Assembly: GCF_030646165.1 (NCBI RefSeq)
Contig: NZ_JAUTDO010000001.1
Coordinates: 806,001-870,000 of the forward strand
DNA length: 64,000 nt
Origin: Conexibacter sp. CPCC 206217
GTDB taxonomy: Bacteria; Actinomycetota; Thermoleophilia; Solirubrobacterales; Solirubrobacteraceae
Direction: 5' to 3'
Shown: positions 32,709 through 41,543 of the stretch, piece after piece
Numbering within the stretch: position 1 is the first letter of the stretch
Layout of the letters: every line of letters begins with the position of its first letter
Position numbers and translations under genes: made by a program
Notes under the pieces: model-generated
The model's database searches: none
Seen by the model: the letters and a program-made list of their open reading frames with translations, nothing else
What the model was told of the DNA's origin: nothing

Positions 32709-34822
32709 CAGCCCATCCCGTTCGAGTTCGCGTTGGCCGGCAGCGCGAGCGACGCGGCCGCGTCCCTGCCCGGCCGGATGTGCAGCGTCCCGCTCGGGCG
32801 ACGGCGGAAGCTCGCGCCGTCGTCGATCACGACCGTCGTCGTCGCCGTCTCGACGATCGCCGGGCCGCTCAGCACGGCGTCGAGCGGGATCGCCTCCAGC
32901 CGCCAGACCTGCGCGTCGACCGGACCGCTCTCGGGCAGGTGGATGCGCCGCTCGCCGGGCGCCTGCTCGACGTGCGCGGCCTGCACGGCGGCCGGCTCGG
33001 CGAGGCGGCAGCGGGCACGCGCGTGCCAGCTGGTGAACTCGATCGCCGAGCGCTCGTCGGCGACGGCGAAGACCTCGCGATGGACCGCGTGGAAGCCGTC
33101 GCGCAGCCGTTGCAGCGCCTCCCCGCCGTGCACGCGCGAGCCGGCGAGCGGGATCTCCAGCTCCCACACCTGGTGCGGATAGCGCGCCTCGACGGAGAAC
33201 TCGATCGTGCTGCTGACCGCGCCCGCGCCGGGGCCGTCGATGAACGCCTGCGCCTGTGCCTCCAGCCGCCGCAGGACGTCGTCGACGCCGGCCTCGTCGA
33301 AGCCGGCGTCGGTCGCCGCGAACGGGATCTCGAAGCTGCGCGAGAGGTCGGAGATGAGCGCGCCCGCCGCGCTGATCGCCGGCCCGAGCGCCGGCACGAT
33401 CACCTCGGCGCAGCCGAGCCGCCGCGCGATCGCGACGGTGTTGAAGCCCGCCGCCCCGCCGCCGCCGACGAGCACCGCGCGCGCCGGGTCGATCCCCTCG
33501 TGGATCGTGATCTCCTCGATCGCGCTGACCATCCGCTCGGTCGCCAGCCGCACGATCGCCGCGGCGGCGGCCTCCACGTCGAGGCCGAGCGGTTGCGCGA
33601 CGTGCTGCTCGACGGCGGCGCGCGCGGCGTCGAGGTCGAGCCGCGAACGGCCGCCGAGGAAGTAGTCGGGATCGAGCAGTCCGAGCACGAGGCAGGCGTC
33701 GGTCGTCGTCGGGCGCGTGCCGCCGCGGCCGTAGCAGGCGGGGCCGGGATCGGCGTAGGCCGACTCGGGGCCGACGTGCAGCATGCCGCCGGCGTCGACC
33801 GAGGCGATGCTGCCGCCGCCGGCCCCGACGCTGCGCACGTCGACCGACGGGAAGCCGGTCATGTGGCCGAAGTACGGGCGCCCGATCCACGTCTCGCGCG
33901 ACCACGGGATCCGCCCGCGGCGCACGACGCTGACGTCGTAGCTGGTGCCGCCGGTGTCGGCGACGATCGCCATCTCGGCGTCGGCGTCGAGCGCGGCGAA
34001 GTGACGGCCGGCGACCGGCGCCATCGACGGACCGGAGTTGAGCGAGTGGATCGGCGCCGCGGCGACGTCGGCGGCGTCGAGCGCGCCGCCGGAGGAGGTC
34101 ACGATCAGCAGGCGCCCGTCGAAGCCGGCCTCCTGCATCCGCCGCGCGAGCCCGCCGATGTACTGCGTCATGACCGGCTTCAGCGACGCGTCGATCGCGG
34201 TCGCCGAGGCGCGGCGGTACTCACGGATGCACGGGTTGAGGCGGTGCGACAGCGTCACGGGCACGTCCGGCAGCTGCTCTGCCAGCAGCTGCTCGACGCG
34301 CAGCTCGTGCGCCGGGTTGGCGATCGACCACAACAGGCAGACGGCGATCGCCTCGACCTCCGCCGCGCGCAGCCGCGCCGCCAGCGCGACGACCGCGGCC
34401 TCGTCGAGCGCTGTCACGACCTCGCCCGCGGCCCCGATCCGCTCCGGCACCTCGAACGTCAGCGACCGCGGCACGTAGGGGTCGGGATACGGCTGGCTGA
34501 AGTCGAAGATGTCGCTGCGCCCGCCCTCGCGCAGCAGCAGGATGTCGGGATGCCCGGCCGTCGTCAGGAAGGCGGTGCGAGCGGTGTTGCCGGTCAGCAC
34601 CGCGTTGAGGCCGCGCGTCGTGCCATGGATCAGCGTGCTGCCCGCGTCCAGCAGCTGCGCGCGCGTGACGCCGCGCGCGTCGGCGGCGACCGCGAACACG
34701 TCGAGGATCCCCTGGACCGGATCCGACGGGACGGTCGAGCTCTTGTGGACGCTCAGGCGCCCGTCGTCATCCTCGATCACGAGGTCGGTGAAGGTGCCGC
34801 CGGTGTCGACCGCGAAGCGCAT
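32708..34822 (-). CDS. hyuA: Hydantoinase/oxoprolinase family, subunit A
   Basis: 704 residues. The N-terminus MRFAVDTGGTFTDLVI is the ASKHA-type phosphate motif of HyuA. Other landmarks are STLIHGTTRGLNAVL (about 62-76), VADTGGTSYDVSVV (about 288-301) and SVGAGGGSIA, and the ATPase core LVGGGGAAGFN lies near residue 438. It binds ATP and activates the amide or carbonyl substrate for the HyuAB complex in the cytoplasm. Its 2-bp distance from the E1 beta stop and overlap with hyuB indicate one operon. It could equally belong to an acetophenone/acetone-carboxylase-like enzyme; no gamma subunit is seen. Confidence 0.92.
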   Translation of the reverse strand: MRFAVDTGGTFTDLVIEDDDGRLSVHKSSTVPSDPVQGILDVFAVAADARGVTRAQLLDAGSTLIHGTTRGLNAVLTGNTARTAFLTTAGHPDILLLREGGRSDIFDFSQPYPDPYVPRSLTFEVPERIGAAGEVVTALDEAAVVALAARLRAAEVEAIAVCLLWSIANPAHELRVEQLLAEQLPDVPVTLSHRLNPCIREYRRASATAIDASLKPVMTQYIGGLARRMQEAGFDGRLLIVTSSGGALDAADVAAAPIHSLNSGPSMAPVAGRHFAALDADAEMAIVADTGGTSYDVSVVRRGRIPWSRETWIGRPYFGHMTGFPSVDVRSVGAGGGSIASVDAGGMLHVGPESAYADPGPACYGRGGTRPTTTDACLVLGLLDPDYFLGGRSRLDLDAARAAVEQHVAQPLGLDVEAAAAAIVRLATERMVSAIEEITIHEGIDPARAVLVGGGGAAGFNTVAIARRLGCAEVIVPALGPAISAAGALISDLSRSFEIPFAATDAGFDEAGVDDVLRRLEAQAQAFIDGPGAGAVSSTIEFSVEARYPHQVWELEIPLAGSRVHGGEALQRLRDGFHAVHREVFAVADERSAIEFTSWHARARCRLAEPAAVQAAHVEQAPGERRIHLPESGPVDAQVWRLEAIPLDAVLSGPAIVETATTTVVIDDGASFRRRPSGTLHIRPGRDAAASLALPANANSNGMG

Positions 34823-34824
34823 CG

Positions 34825-35802
34825 TCAGCGTCCCGCCGCGTCGCGCAGGAAGTCGACGATCCTGTCGGGCGTCGGCACGACCTCGTCCTCCAGCCGCGTC
34901 CCGTACGGGATCGGGCTGCGCAGCGAGCCGAGCCGCGCGATCGGCGCGTCGAGCTGGTCGAACTGCTTGTCGGCGGCCCACGCCGCGACCTCCGCGCCCC
35001 AGCCGCAGAACTCGACCGGCTCGTGCACGATCGCCAGCCGCGAGGTCTTCTGCAGCGAGGTCGCGATCGTGTCGGTGTCCAGCGGCCAGATGTAGCGCAG
35101 GTCGACGACCTCGCAGTCGATCCCCTCGCCGGCGAGCTGCTCGGCCGCGTGCAGGCAGGCACCGGTCATGCGCCCCGCGGAGACGACGGTCATGTCGGCG
35201 CCCGCGCGCCGCACGCGCGCGCCGAAGCCGCGCGGTCCGCCCTGCTCGTCGACCTCGGCGCTCTCGCGGAAGTAGAGGTTCTTGTTCTCGAGGAAGATCA
35301 CGGGATCGTCGAGCCGGACCGCGTCGCGCATCATCCAGTAGGCGTCGTCGGCGCTGCTGGGCAGCGCGACGACGAGGCCGGGGACGTGCGCGAACAGCGT
35401 CTCGAGGCTCTGCGAGTGCTGCGGGCCGTGGTTGGTGCCGCCGCCGCCCGGCATGCGGATCACGAGCGGCACGCTGAACTGCCCGTCGCTCATGAAGCGC
35501 ACCTTCGCGCCGAGGTTGACGATCTGGTCGAGCGCGAGGAAGACGAAGTCGGAGAACATGATCTCGACGATCGGCCGCATCCCCTCGACGGCGGCGCCGA
35601 TCGACCAGCCGACGAGCGCGTTCTCGGAGATCGGCGAGTCCATCACGCGATGCTCGCCGTGCTTCTCCTGCAGGCCGCGCGTGACGGTGAAGACGCCGCC
35701 GAGCGGCCCGATCTCCTCCCCCATCACGACGACGTTCTCGTCAGCGGTCATCTCGGCGTCGATCGCGGCGCGGATCGCCTCGGCGAACTTCAGCTCAGGC
35801 AC
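34825..35802 (-). CDS. 2-oxoacid/acetoin dehydrogenase E1 component, beta subunit
   Basis: 325 residues, transketolase-central fold. The start PELKFAEAIRAAID, ENVVVMGEEIG (catalytic Glu region), the PISENALVGWSIGAAVEG segment (shown in part) and RMPGGGGTNHGPQHSQSLE match E1 beta proteins, and the C-terminal domain has the transketolase_C layout. It pairs with the E1 alpha gene just upstream. GTG 35802 overlaps the E1 alpha stop by 8 nt and has GGAG upstream. No E2 or E3 gene is in the island, so either the complex borrows them or the heterotetramer acts alone as a decarboxylase or ligase. Confidence 0.9.
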   Translation of the reverse strand: MPELKFAEAIRAAIDAEMTADENVVVMGEEIGPLGGVFTVTRGLQEKHGEHRVMDSPISENALVGWSIGAAVEGMRPIVEIMFSDFVFLALDQIVNLGAKVRFMSDGQFSVPLVIRMPGGGGTNHGPQHSQSLETLFAHVPGLVVALPSSADDAYWMMRDAVRLDDPVIFLENKNLYFRESAEVDEQGGPRGFGARVRRAGADMTVVSAGRMTGACLHAAEQLAGEGIDCEVVDLRYIWPLDTDTIATSLQKTSRLAIVHEPVEFCGWGAEVAAWAADKQFDQLDAPIARLGSLRSPIPYGTRLEDEVVPTPDRIVDFLRDAAGR

Positions 35803-36817
35803 GGGCGGCAAGCTCCGGAGTCGTGTACAGGTTGCGGGTCGCGTCCGACGTCGACGCAAGCGGGTCGGCCTCGGCCTGCGCGGAGGCGGCGGCCACCTCG
35901 GCGGCGACGTCGCGGTCGATCGCGTCGAGCCGCTCCCCCGCCTCCGGTCCCAGCCGGCCGCGCAGCTTCGCGAGCGGATCGTGCGCGTCCATCCACTCCT
36001 GGCCGGCCGTTCTGGAGCGGTAGAGGTAGTCGGCGTCGGAGATGCTGTGCGGGCGCACGCGGAAGACGCCGCATTCCAGGAACGCCGGCTGGCCGGTGCG
36101 GACGTGCTCGACGAGCCCGCGCGCGACCTCGGCGACGGCGAACACGTCGGTTCCGTCGACGTACTCCGAGCGGACCCCGCTCGCCGCGACCATCGACGCG
36201 ATCCGACCGGGGTCGCCCCACAGGCGATCGGCCGGCATCGAGTGCGCGAGGCCGTTGTTCTCGCAGACGATCAGCAGCGGGCTCTCCCAGTAGCGCGCCA
36301 TCGTCAGGACCTCGTGCGTGACGCCCTGCGCAAAGCCGCCGTCGCCCATGAACGCGACGGCGATGTCGTCGGTGCCGGCGCGCTTGCGCGCCCACGCGGC
36401 GCCGGCCGCCCACGGCAGGCCGCCGGCGACGATCGCGTTCTCGCCGTAGAAGCCGGTCGCGCGCTGATGCAGGTGCATCGAGCCGCCGCGCCCGCCGCTG
36501 ACGCCGGTGGAGCGGCCGAACAGCTCGGCGATCATGCCGTGCGCGGTGACGCCCTTCGCGATCGCGTGCCCGTGGCCGCGGTGGGTGCTGGTGACGATGT
36601 CGGCGAGCCGCAACGAGGCGCAGACGCCGACCGCGCACGCCTCCTGACCCATCGAGGAATGGAACGATCCGTGCATCCGGCCGCGTCTGTGCAGCGACTC
36701 GATCTCGCCCTCGACCGAGCGCACGAGCAGCATCTCGCGGTAGTAGCCGAGACCGGCCTCGAGCGCGGCGCCCGTGAGCGCCTCGGCCGTGACCGCTCCG
36801 CCGTTGTCGCGTTGCAT
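35795..36817 (-). CDS. 2-oxoacid/acetoin dehydrogenase E1 component, alpha subunit
   Basis: 340 residues. Landmarks: GSFHSSMGQEACAVGVCASL (about 48-67), STHRGHGHAIAKG, RGGSMHLH (about 112-119), and the ThDP motif GDGGFAQGVTHEVL ending at CENNGLAHS (about 165-200). It should form the ThDP-binding half of an alpha2-beta2 decarboxylase acting on a 2-oxoacid or acetoin-like ketol. ATG 36817 is chosen because AAGGAG lies 9 nt upstream; GTG 36835 and ATG 36826 are too close to it. Co-transcribed with E1 beta and, upstream, the DapB-like gene. Confidence 0.9.
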   Translation of the reverse strand: MQRDNGGAVTAEALTGAALEAGLGYYREMLLVRSVEGEIESLHRRGRMHGSFHSSMGQEACAVGVCASLRLADIVTSTHRGHGHAIAKGVTAHGMIAELFGRSTGVSGGRGGSMHLHQRATGFYGENAIVAGGLPWAAGAAWARKRAGTDDIAVAFMGDGGFAQGVTHEVLTMARYWESPLLIVCENNGLAHSMPADRLWGDPGRIASMVAASGVRSEYVDGTDVFAVAEVARGLVEHVRTGQPAFLECGVFRVRPHSISDADYLYRSRTAGQEWMDAHDPLAKLRGRLGPEAGERLDAIDRDVAAEVAAASAQAEADPLASTSDATRNLYTTPELAARA

Positions 36818-36831
36818 CCGTGCCATCTCCT

Positions 36832-37905
36832 TCACCGTGGCGCCTTCGTCGGCAGCCCGCCGAGCCAGGCGGCGCTGGCCGGCAGGTCGGTCACCGACTT
36901 CAGCCCCGGCGACGCCTGCAGCACGCCGGGGACGCTGTTGACGATCTGGGCGGCGGTCGCGGGGATCGCGTCCATGCCGGGGTCGAGCGTGAGCCGCACA
37001 GGGTGCAGGCCGTCGATCTCGAAGTGGTCGACCGATCTCATCCCGGCCTGCTCGGGACGCAGGTGCAGCACCAGCTCGAGTTGCACGAACGCAGCGCCGC
37101 CGACGCTGCCGACCGCGCGCTGCACGAAGCCCTCCGTGCGCCCGGCGGCGACCGCGCCGTAGAGCGTCGGCGCGTCGGTCTCGGCGACCATCGGCTCGAA
37201 CGTCTCCTGCACGGGGCCGTCGAGCTGCACGCCGAGCCGCGCGCAGACCAGCTCGATCGACTCCGGGAAGCCGACGTGGCCGGCGATCGAGCCGTCGGCG
37301 TGGCCGGACTCGAACTCCTGCGGCGTGTAGCCGATCCCCAGCCGCAGGTGGATGTTCTGGCCGAAGCCGGCGACGTCGACGACGCGGCGGCCGCGGATCG
37401 CGGGGATGTCCCACGAGACGCCGCTCGCCGCCGCCAGCAGCGCGTCGAACATGAAGCCGGGGTTGACGCCGGTGCCGAGGATCGTCGCGCCGGCGGCGCG
37501 TGCCGCGGTGTCGATCCGGCGGGCGTCGTCGGCGAAGCGCCCGTACGGGAAGGCCAGCTCCTCGCAGGGCGAGACGAGGTCGATGCCGGCCTGCGCGACG
37601 GCGACGACGTCGTCGCCGGTTGCGCTGAGGAACGAGCCGGTCATGTAGAGGATCACGTCGGGCTGCGCGGCGAGCACGTGCTCGAGGCCGTCGCCGACGA
37701 CCACGTCGCCGCCTCCGCCCGGAGCGCTCGCGCCGCTCACGTCGCGCAGGCTGCGGCCGATGTCGGCCGGCTCCTTCGTCGCCGCGGCGACCAGCTCGTA
37801 GCCGCTGCGGTGATCGAGCAGCAGGCGTGCGACGGCCTTGCCGATGCCGCCCAGTCCGCACAGCCCGATGCGCGCCGGACGCGCCAGTTCGTTACCGGTG
37901 GTCAT
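36832..37905 (-). CDS. DapB-like dehydrogenase (2,4-diaminopentanoate-dehydrogenase-like)
   Basis: 357 residues. The NAD(P)-binding motif GLCGLGGIGKAVARLL is about residues 14-29. LYMTGSFLSATGDDV and the diagnostic ILGTGVNPGFMFD segment (about 142-154) match the family that includes 2,4-diaminopentanoate dehydrogenase and dihydrodipicolinate-reductase-like oxidoreductases. These act on amino or imino groups, so an oxidative deamination step is a fair inference. Its stop overlaps the start region of E1 alpha. Upstream (37906-38005) a TGTTCACATG sequence partly resembles the island's regulatory motif. Confidence 0.8.
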   Translation of the reverse strand: MTTGNELARPARIGLCGLGGIGKAVARLLLDHRSGYELVAAATKEPADIGRSLRDVSGASAPGGGGDVVVGDGLEHVLAAQPDVILYMTGSFLSATGDDVVAVAQAGIDLVSPCEELAFPYGRFADDARRIDTAARAAGATILGTGVNPGFMFDALLAAASGVSWDIPAIRGRRVVDVAGFGQNIHLRLGIGYTPQEFESGHADGSIAGHVGFPESIELVCARLGVQLDGPVQETFEPMVAETDAPTLYGAVAAGRTEGFVQRAVGSVGGAAFVQLELVLHLRPEQAGMRSVDHFEIDGLHPVRLTLDPGMDAIPATAAQIVNSVPGVLQASPGLKSVTDLPASAAWLGGLPTKAPR

Positions 37906-38005
37906 CGCACAAGCCCCGTCGTGACAGCGTTCTCAAGATCAATGCTCGACATGTGAACATGCGTCCGGATGATGAACAGCGCCTCGGCGACTGTCAAGGC
38001 GACGG

Positions 38006-38836
38006 TCATGCCGCACGCTCGCGGAAGCCGCGCCAGGCGAGCGAGCCGCCGTCGGCGAGGTAGGCGGCGCCGGTCACGAACGAGGCTTCGTCGGAGGCGA
38101 GGAAGCAGACGAGGTTGGCGATCTCCTCGGGACGACCGAGCCGCGGCACGAGGTGCGAGCCCGCCGCCGCCCACTCCGCCTCGGCGCGATCGTCGGCGGC
38201 GTCGAGGTAGCCGGCCATCAACGGCGTGTCGATCGAGCCCGGGCAGTAGCAGTTGGCGCGGATCCCGTACGGCGCCAGCTCGATCGCGGCGACCTTCGTC
38301 AGCTGCATCACGCCGCCCTTCGTCGCGCAGTACGCCGGTGCCATCGGATAGCCCACGAACGAGCTGGTCGAGCCGGCGTTGACGATCGCGCCGCCGCCCG
38401 CCGCGCGCAGATGCGGGATCGCGTGCTTCATGCAGAGGAAGACGCCCTTGAGGTTGACGTCGCAGATGCGATCCCAGGTCTCCTCGGGCATCTGCTCGAT
38501 CGTCGTCACGTCGGCGACGTCCGCCTCGTGCACGCCGGCGTTGGCGTTGAGCACGTGCAGCCCGCCGAACAGCTCGACCGTCGTCTCCATCAGCGCCTGC
38601 ACCGACGCGCCGTCGGTGACGTCGCAACGGACCGCCTCGGCGCTGCCGCCGGCCGCCGCGATCTGCGCGACCGTCTCACGCGCGGCGTCGAGGTCGACGT
38701 CGCTGACGACGACCCACCCGCCGCGCGCCGCCATCCCGAGCGCGTTCGCCCGCCCGATCCCGCTGCCTGCGCCGGTCACGACGCAGACGCGCTCCTCCAG
38801 CGAGCGTCGCGTCCCACGTGCCGCTTGCGTGCTCAT
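38006..38836 (-). CDS. Short-chain dehydrogenase/reductase
   Basis: 276 residues. TGAGSGIG (about 21-28), SDVDLDAA (Asp after strand 2, suggesting NAD preference), NANAG (about 97-101), the catalytic Ser in NAGSTSS and YCATK (about 167-171) define a classical SDR, with a C-terminal YLADGGSLAW. It should oxidise an alcohol or reduce a ketone in the island's pathway. It lies between the DapB-like and LLM genes, 100 and 85 bp away on the same strand. Confidence 0.9.
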   Translation of the reverse strand: MSTQAARGTRRSLEERVCVVTGAGSGIGRANALGMAARGGWVVVSDVDLDAARETVAQIAAAGGSAEAVRCDVTDGASVQALMETTVELFGGLHVLNANAGVHEADVADVTTIEQMPEETWDRICDVNLKGVFLCMKHAIPHLRAAGGGAIVNAGSTSSFVGYPMAPAYCATKGGVMQLTKVAAIELAPYGIRANCYCPGSIDTPLMAGYLDAADDRAEAEWAAAGSHLVPRLGRPEEIANLVCFLASDEASFVTGAAYLADGGSLAWRGFRERAA

Positions 38837-38921
38837 CGCAGTCTCCGTTCCGTCTTCGTTACCCGTTGCACCGCGGCCGTGTCGCGCCGATGCGCCTCGG
38901 GCCGTTGCTCGCGGCGGCCGC

Positions 38922-39866
38922 TCAACGCACGTTCCCGGCGCCGTTCACCAGCGGCGCGACCGCTTCGCCGAACCAGCTCAGCTGCTCGTTGACCTCGGCC
39001 GCGCTCGTTCCGGCGAAGTTGATCGCGAGCTCGTTGAAGCCCGCCGCCGCGTAGCGCGCGACCGCCTCCGCGACCGCCTCGGGCTCGCCGGGGACCGTCG
39101 CGCTGCGCTCGTCGTCGCGCGCGGCGATGCTGGCGCTGAGCCGGTCCAGCTCCTGCTCCGCTCTGCCGATCCCGATCGTGTAACGGATCGTCAGCGCGTC
39201 AGGGTCGCGGCCGGCGTCGGCGACGCGCTCCTTCAGCGTCACGACCGTCGTGCGCAGCTCGTCGTCCAGCGCGGCGCCCATCGGCATCCAACCGTCGCCC
39301 AGCTCCACCACCCGCCGCAGCGGCGCGGGCCCCGTGCCGCCGGCGATCCAGATCGGCACGTGCGGCGCCTGCGCGCAGCGCGGCTCGAACGTGAGGTCGG
39401 AGAACTGCACGTGCTCGCCCGCGAACGCCGGCCGCGGCTGCGTCCACAGCGCCTTCATCGCGCGCAGGTACTCGTCGGTGATCGCGCCGCGCTCGGCGTG
39501 GTCGACGCCCAGCATCGCGAACTCCGGCGCCAGCCAGCCGACCGCCGCGGCGAGCGTGAAGCGGCCGCCCGACAGCTGGTCGATCGTCGCGATCTGCTTC
39601 GCGGAGACGAGCACGGGCCGGTATGGCACGACGAGGCTGGTGACGATCCGCAGCCGCGTCGTGCGGGTCGCGAGATAAGTCGCGAGCACCGTCCAGTCGG
39701 GCCAGTCCGGCGTGACGCCGGCGGCGCTCGGGCCGTCGGGGCAGACGACGTGATCGGAGACGGTCACGCTGTCGAAGCCCGCCCGCTCGGCGAGCACGGC
39801 GGCGTCGCCCATCGCTTCGAGCGATCCCCAGCGACCGTACGGATAGAGCCACAGCGAGAAGCGCAT
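38922..39866 (-). CDS. LLM-class F420-dependent oxidoreductase (second copy)
   Basis: 314 residues. MRFSLWLYPYGRW, FDSVTVSDHVVCP (about 30-42), LRIVTSLVVPYRPVL, and QLSGGRFTLAAAVGWLAPEF (about 95-114) mark the bacterial luciferase-like F420 family. It is clearly a different subgroup from the enzyme at 28105-28941. It probably catalyses an F420- or FMN-dependent oxidation. ATG 39866 is used; GTG 39872 is possible and neither has a good SD. Part of the minus-strand array between the AhpD-like gene and the SDR. Confidence 0.88.
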   Translation of the reverse strand: MRFSLWLYPYGRWGSLEAMGDAAVLAERAGFDSVTVSDHVVCPDGPSAAGVTPDWPDWTVLATYLATRTTRLRIVTSLVVPYRPVLVSAKQIATIDQLSGGRFTLAAAVGWLAPEFAMLGVDHAERGAITDEYLRAMKALWTQPRPAFAGEHVQFSDLTFEPRCAQAPHVPIWIAGGTGPAPLRRVVELGDGWMPMGAALDDELRTTVVTLKERVADAGRDPDALTIRYTIGIGRAEQELDRLSASIAARDDERSATVPGEPEAVAEAVARYAAAGFNELAINFAGTSAAEVNEQLSWFGEAVAPLVNGAGNVR

Positions 39867-39930
39867 CGTCACGCCGCCCGGGCGCCCCCGCGCGCGCGGC
39901 GCGTCGTGGTGCTCGCCGTCGCGGCGCCCA

Positions 39931-40398
39931 CTAGGCCGCCTTGCCGGCCTCGACCAGCGCGCGGATCGGCGCGACCGGGCAGGCGTTGTCCCAGTGCATC
40001 AGCCGGCCGACGTGCTGCATCCCGACGAACCAGCCGAGGCTGAAGATCAGGTCGGAGAACTCCGCCTCGCTGAACTGCCCCTGCAACTCGACGGTCAGCT
40101 CGTCGGACGGTCCGCCGGGCGCGACGGCAGCGGCCGCATAGCGCTCGACCAGCGCCGCGCGGGCCTGGTCGGCCTCCGACAGCTGGGCGTCGCGCTCCAT
40201 GATCGCCTCGCCCTCCTCGGCGGTGCGAAAGCGCGTGCAGTACGAGCAGCCGATCGCCTCCGCGAGCGCGATCCGCATCCGCTCCTTGATGACGGGGTCG
40301 AGCGCGTTGTCGACCCACAGGACCTGCTCGGCGTGTTGGACCAGATCACCGACGGGCGCGTGTCTGCCCATGAAGACCTGAAAGACGTTCTCGGCCAT
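39931..40398 (-). CDS. AhpD/carboxymuconolactone-decarboxylase-like protein
   Basis: 155 residues, all helical. The core shows RMRIALAEAIGCSYCTRFR (about 50-68, in two parts), with the AhpD-type CxxC pair, but the His that normally follows is replaced (TRFR). Members are thiol reductases or gamma-carboxymuconolactone decarboxylases; without the His, peroxidase-type proton relay is doubtful. An SD (GGAGG plus AGGA) precedes ATG 40398 and overlaps the livM stop, so it belongs to the same transcript as the transporter. Confidence 0.78.
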   Translation of the reverse strand: MAENVFQVFMGRHAPVGDLVQHAEQVLWVDNALDPVIKERMRIALAEAIGCSYCTRFRTAEEGEAIMERDAQLSEADQARAALVERYAAAAVAPGGPSDELTVELQGQFSEAEFSDLIFSLGWFVGMQHVGRLMHWDNACPVAPIRALVEAGKAA

Positions 40399-40400
40399 TC

Positions 40401-41543
40401 CTACCCTCCGACGAGTCGCGTCGCCTCCGGCGGAGGCGCAGACAGTGGTTGCTGCCGGCCCTCGTCCGGCAGCGGGGTGCTGCCCGGCGGCCGCTTGCGC
40501 GTGCCGGGCCCGACCTGCAGCTCGGCCGCGCCGAGCAGTCCGTCCGGTCGCCAGCGCAGCATCGCGATCAACGCGACGCCGAGCACGGCGGCCGAGATCC
40601 CGGTCGCGAGCTGGATGTGCACGCCGACGACGTTGACGCCGTCCTCGACGCGTCGCAGCAGCTCGTTCACGACCGAGATCACCGCCGCGCCCGTGAGCGC
40701 GCCGGTGATGCTGTTGATGCCGCCGATGATCGCCATCGAGATGACGACGGTCAGCTGCGGCAGGTAGAAGGACGCCGGCGAGAAGCCGCCCAGCAGCTGC
40801 GCGTAGAGCGCGCCGCCGATGCCGGTGATGAACGCCGACAGCGCGAACGCCCACAGCCGCGAGCGCACCAGCGGTACGCCGGAGGACTCCGCCGCGACCG
40901 GCTCGTCGCGCGCCGCGCGGGCGCGCAGGCCCAGCGCGGACCACTTGAACCACGACGCGAGCGCGACCGCCACCGCGAGGCTCGCGAAGACCCAGAAGAA
41001 CGTCGTGTTCGTCGGGATGCCGTAGATCGACTGCGGCCCGCGCGTGATCGGCGTCGCCTGCGCGATCACGTTGTTGACGATGATCAGCAGCCCGAGCGTC
41101 GCGATCGACGCCGCCGCGCCCGACAGCCGCATCAGCGCGCCGCCGGCCAGCAGCCCGATCGCGCCGGCGACGAGGCCGCCGATCACGAGCGCGGGCGCGA
41201 TCGAGACGCTCCAGCTGCCGATGAACGACGGCAGGTCGGGCAGGAAGATCGACTTGTCGGCGATCGGGATCGCGGCGATGCCGCCCGCGTACGCGCCGAG
41301 CGCCATGAAGGCGATGTGGCCGAACGAGACGATGCCGGTGTTGCCGACGAAGACCTGGAAGCCGACGACCATCACCGCGTTGATGCCGAACAGCAGCACG
41401 ATGTCGGTCAGCCCGCTGTCCTGGTAGAGCAGCAGCGAGATCGCGGTCACGACGGCGACGGCGAGCAGCGGCCCGACGATCGCGCCCGCGAGGCCGCCGC
41501 CGCCGCGCACGCGGTCACGATGAAACGAGATCGGGCCCGTCAT
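40401..41543 (-). CDS. livM: Branched-chain-amino-acid-type ABC transporter permease (LivM)
   Basis: 380 residues. About nine to ten hydrophobic segments and the family loop GNTGIVSFGHIAFMALGAY (about 68-86) are present, with the EAA-like IGG-x-NSITGALTGAA motif near residue 290. The C-terminal 35 residues are hydrophilic and Pro-rich. It forms the membrane channel with LivH. ATG 41543 overlaps the livH stop (ATGA). Substrate is unknown; Liv-type permeases in catabolic islands often carry aromatic acids, amides or peptides. Confidence 0.92.
   Translation of the reverse strand: MTGPISFHRDRVRGGGGLAGAIVGPLLAVAVVTAISLLLYQDSGLTDIVLLFGINAVMVVGFQVFVGNTGIVSFGHIAFMALGAYAGGIAAIPIADKSIFLPDLPSFIGSWSVSIAPALVIGGLVAGAIGLLAGGALMRLSGAAASIATLGLLIIVNNVIAQATPITRGPQSIYGIPTNTTFFWVFASLAVAVALASWFKWSALGLRARAARDEPVAAESSGVPLVRSRLWAFALSAFITGIGGALYAQLLGGFSPASFYLPQLTVVISMAIIGGINSITGALTGAAVISVVNELLRRVEDGVNVVGVHIQLATGISAAVLGVALIAMLRWRPDGLLGAAELQVGPGTRKRPPGSTPLPDEGRQQPLSAPPPEATRLVGG

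Noticed and set aside
37926..37975. TGTTCACATG upstream of the DapB-like gene as an eighth IclR site
   Set aside because: Only the TTCAC core and a distant CG match; there is no partner half-site at the 32-bp span, so I did not count it.
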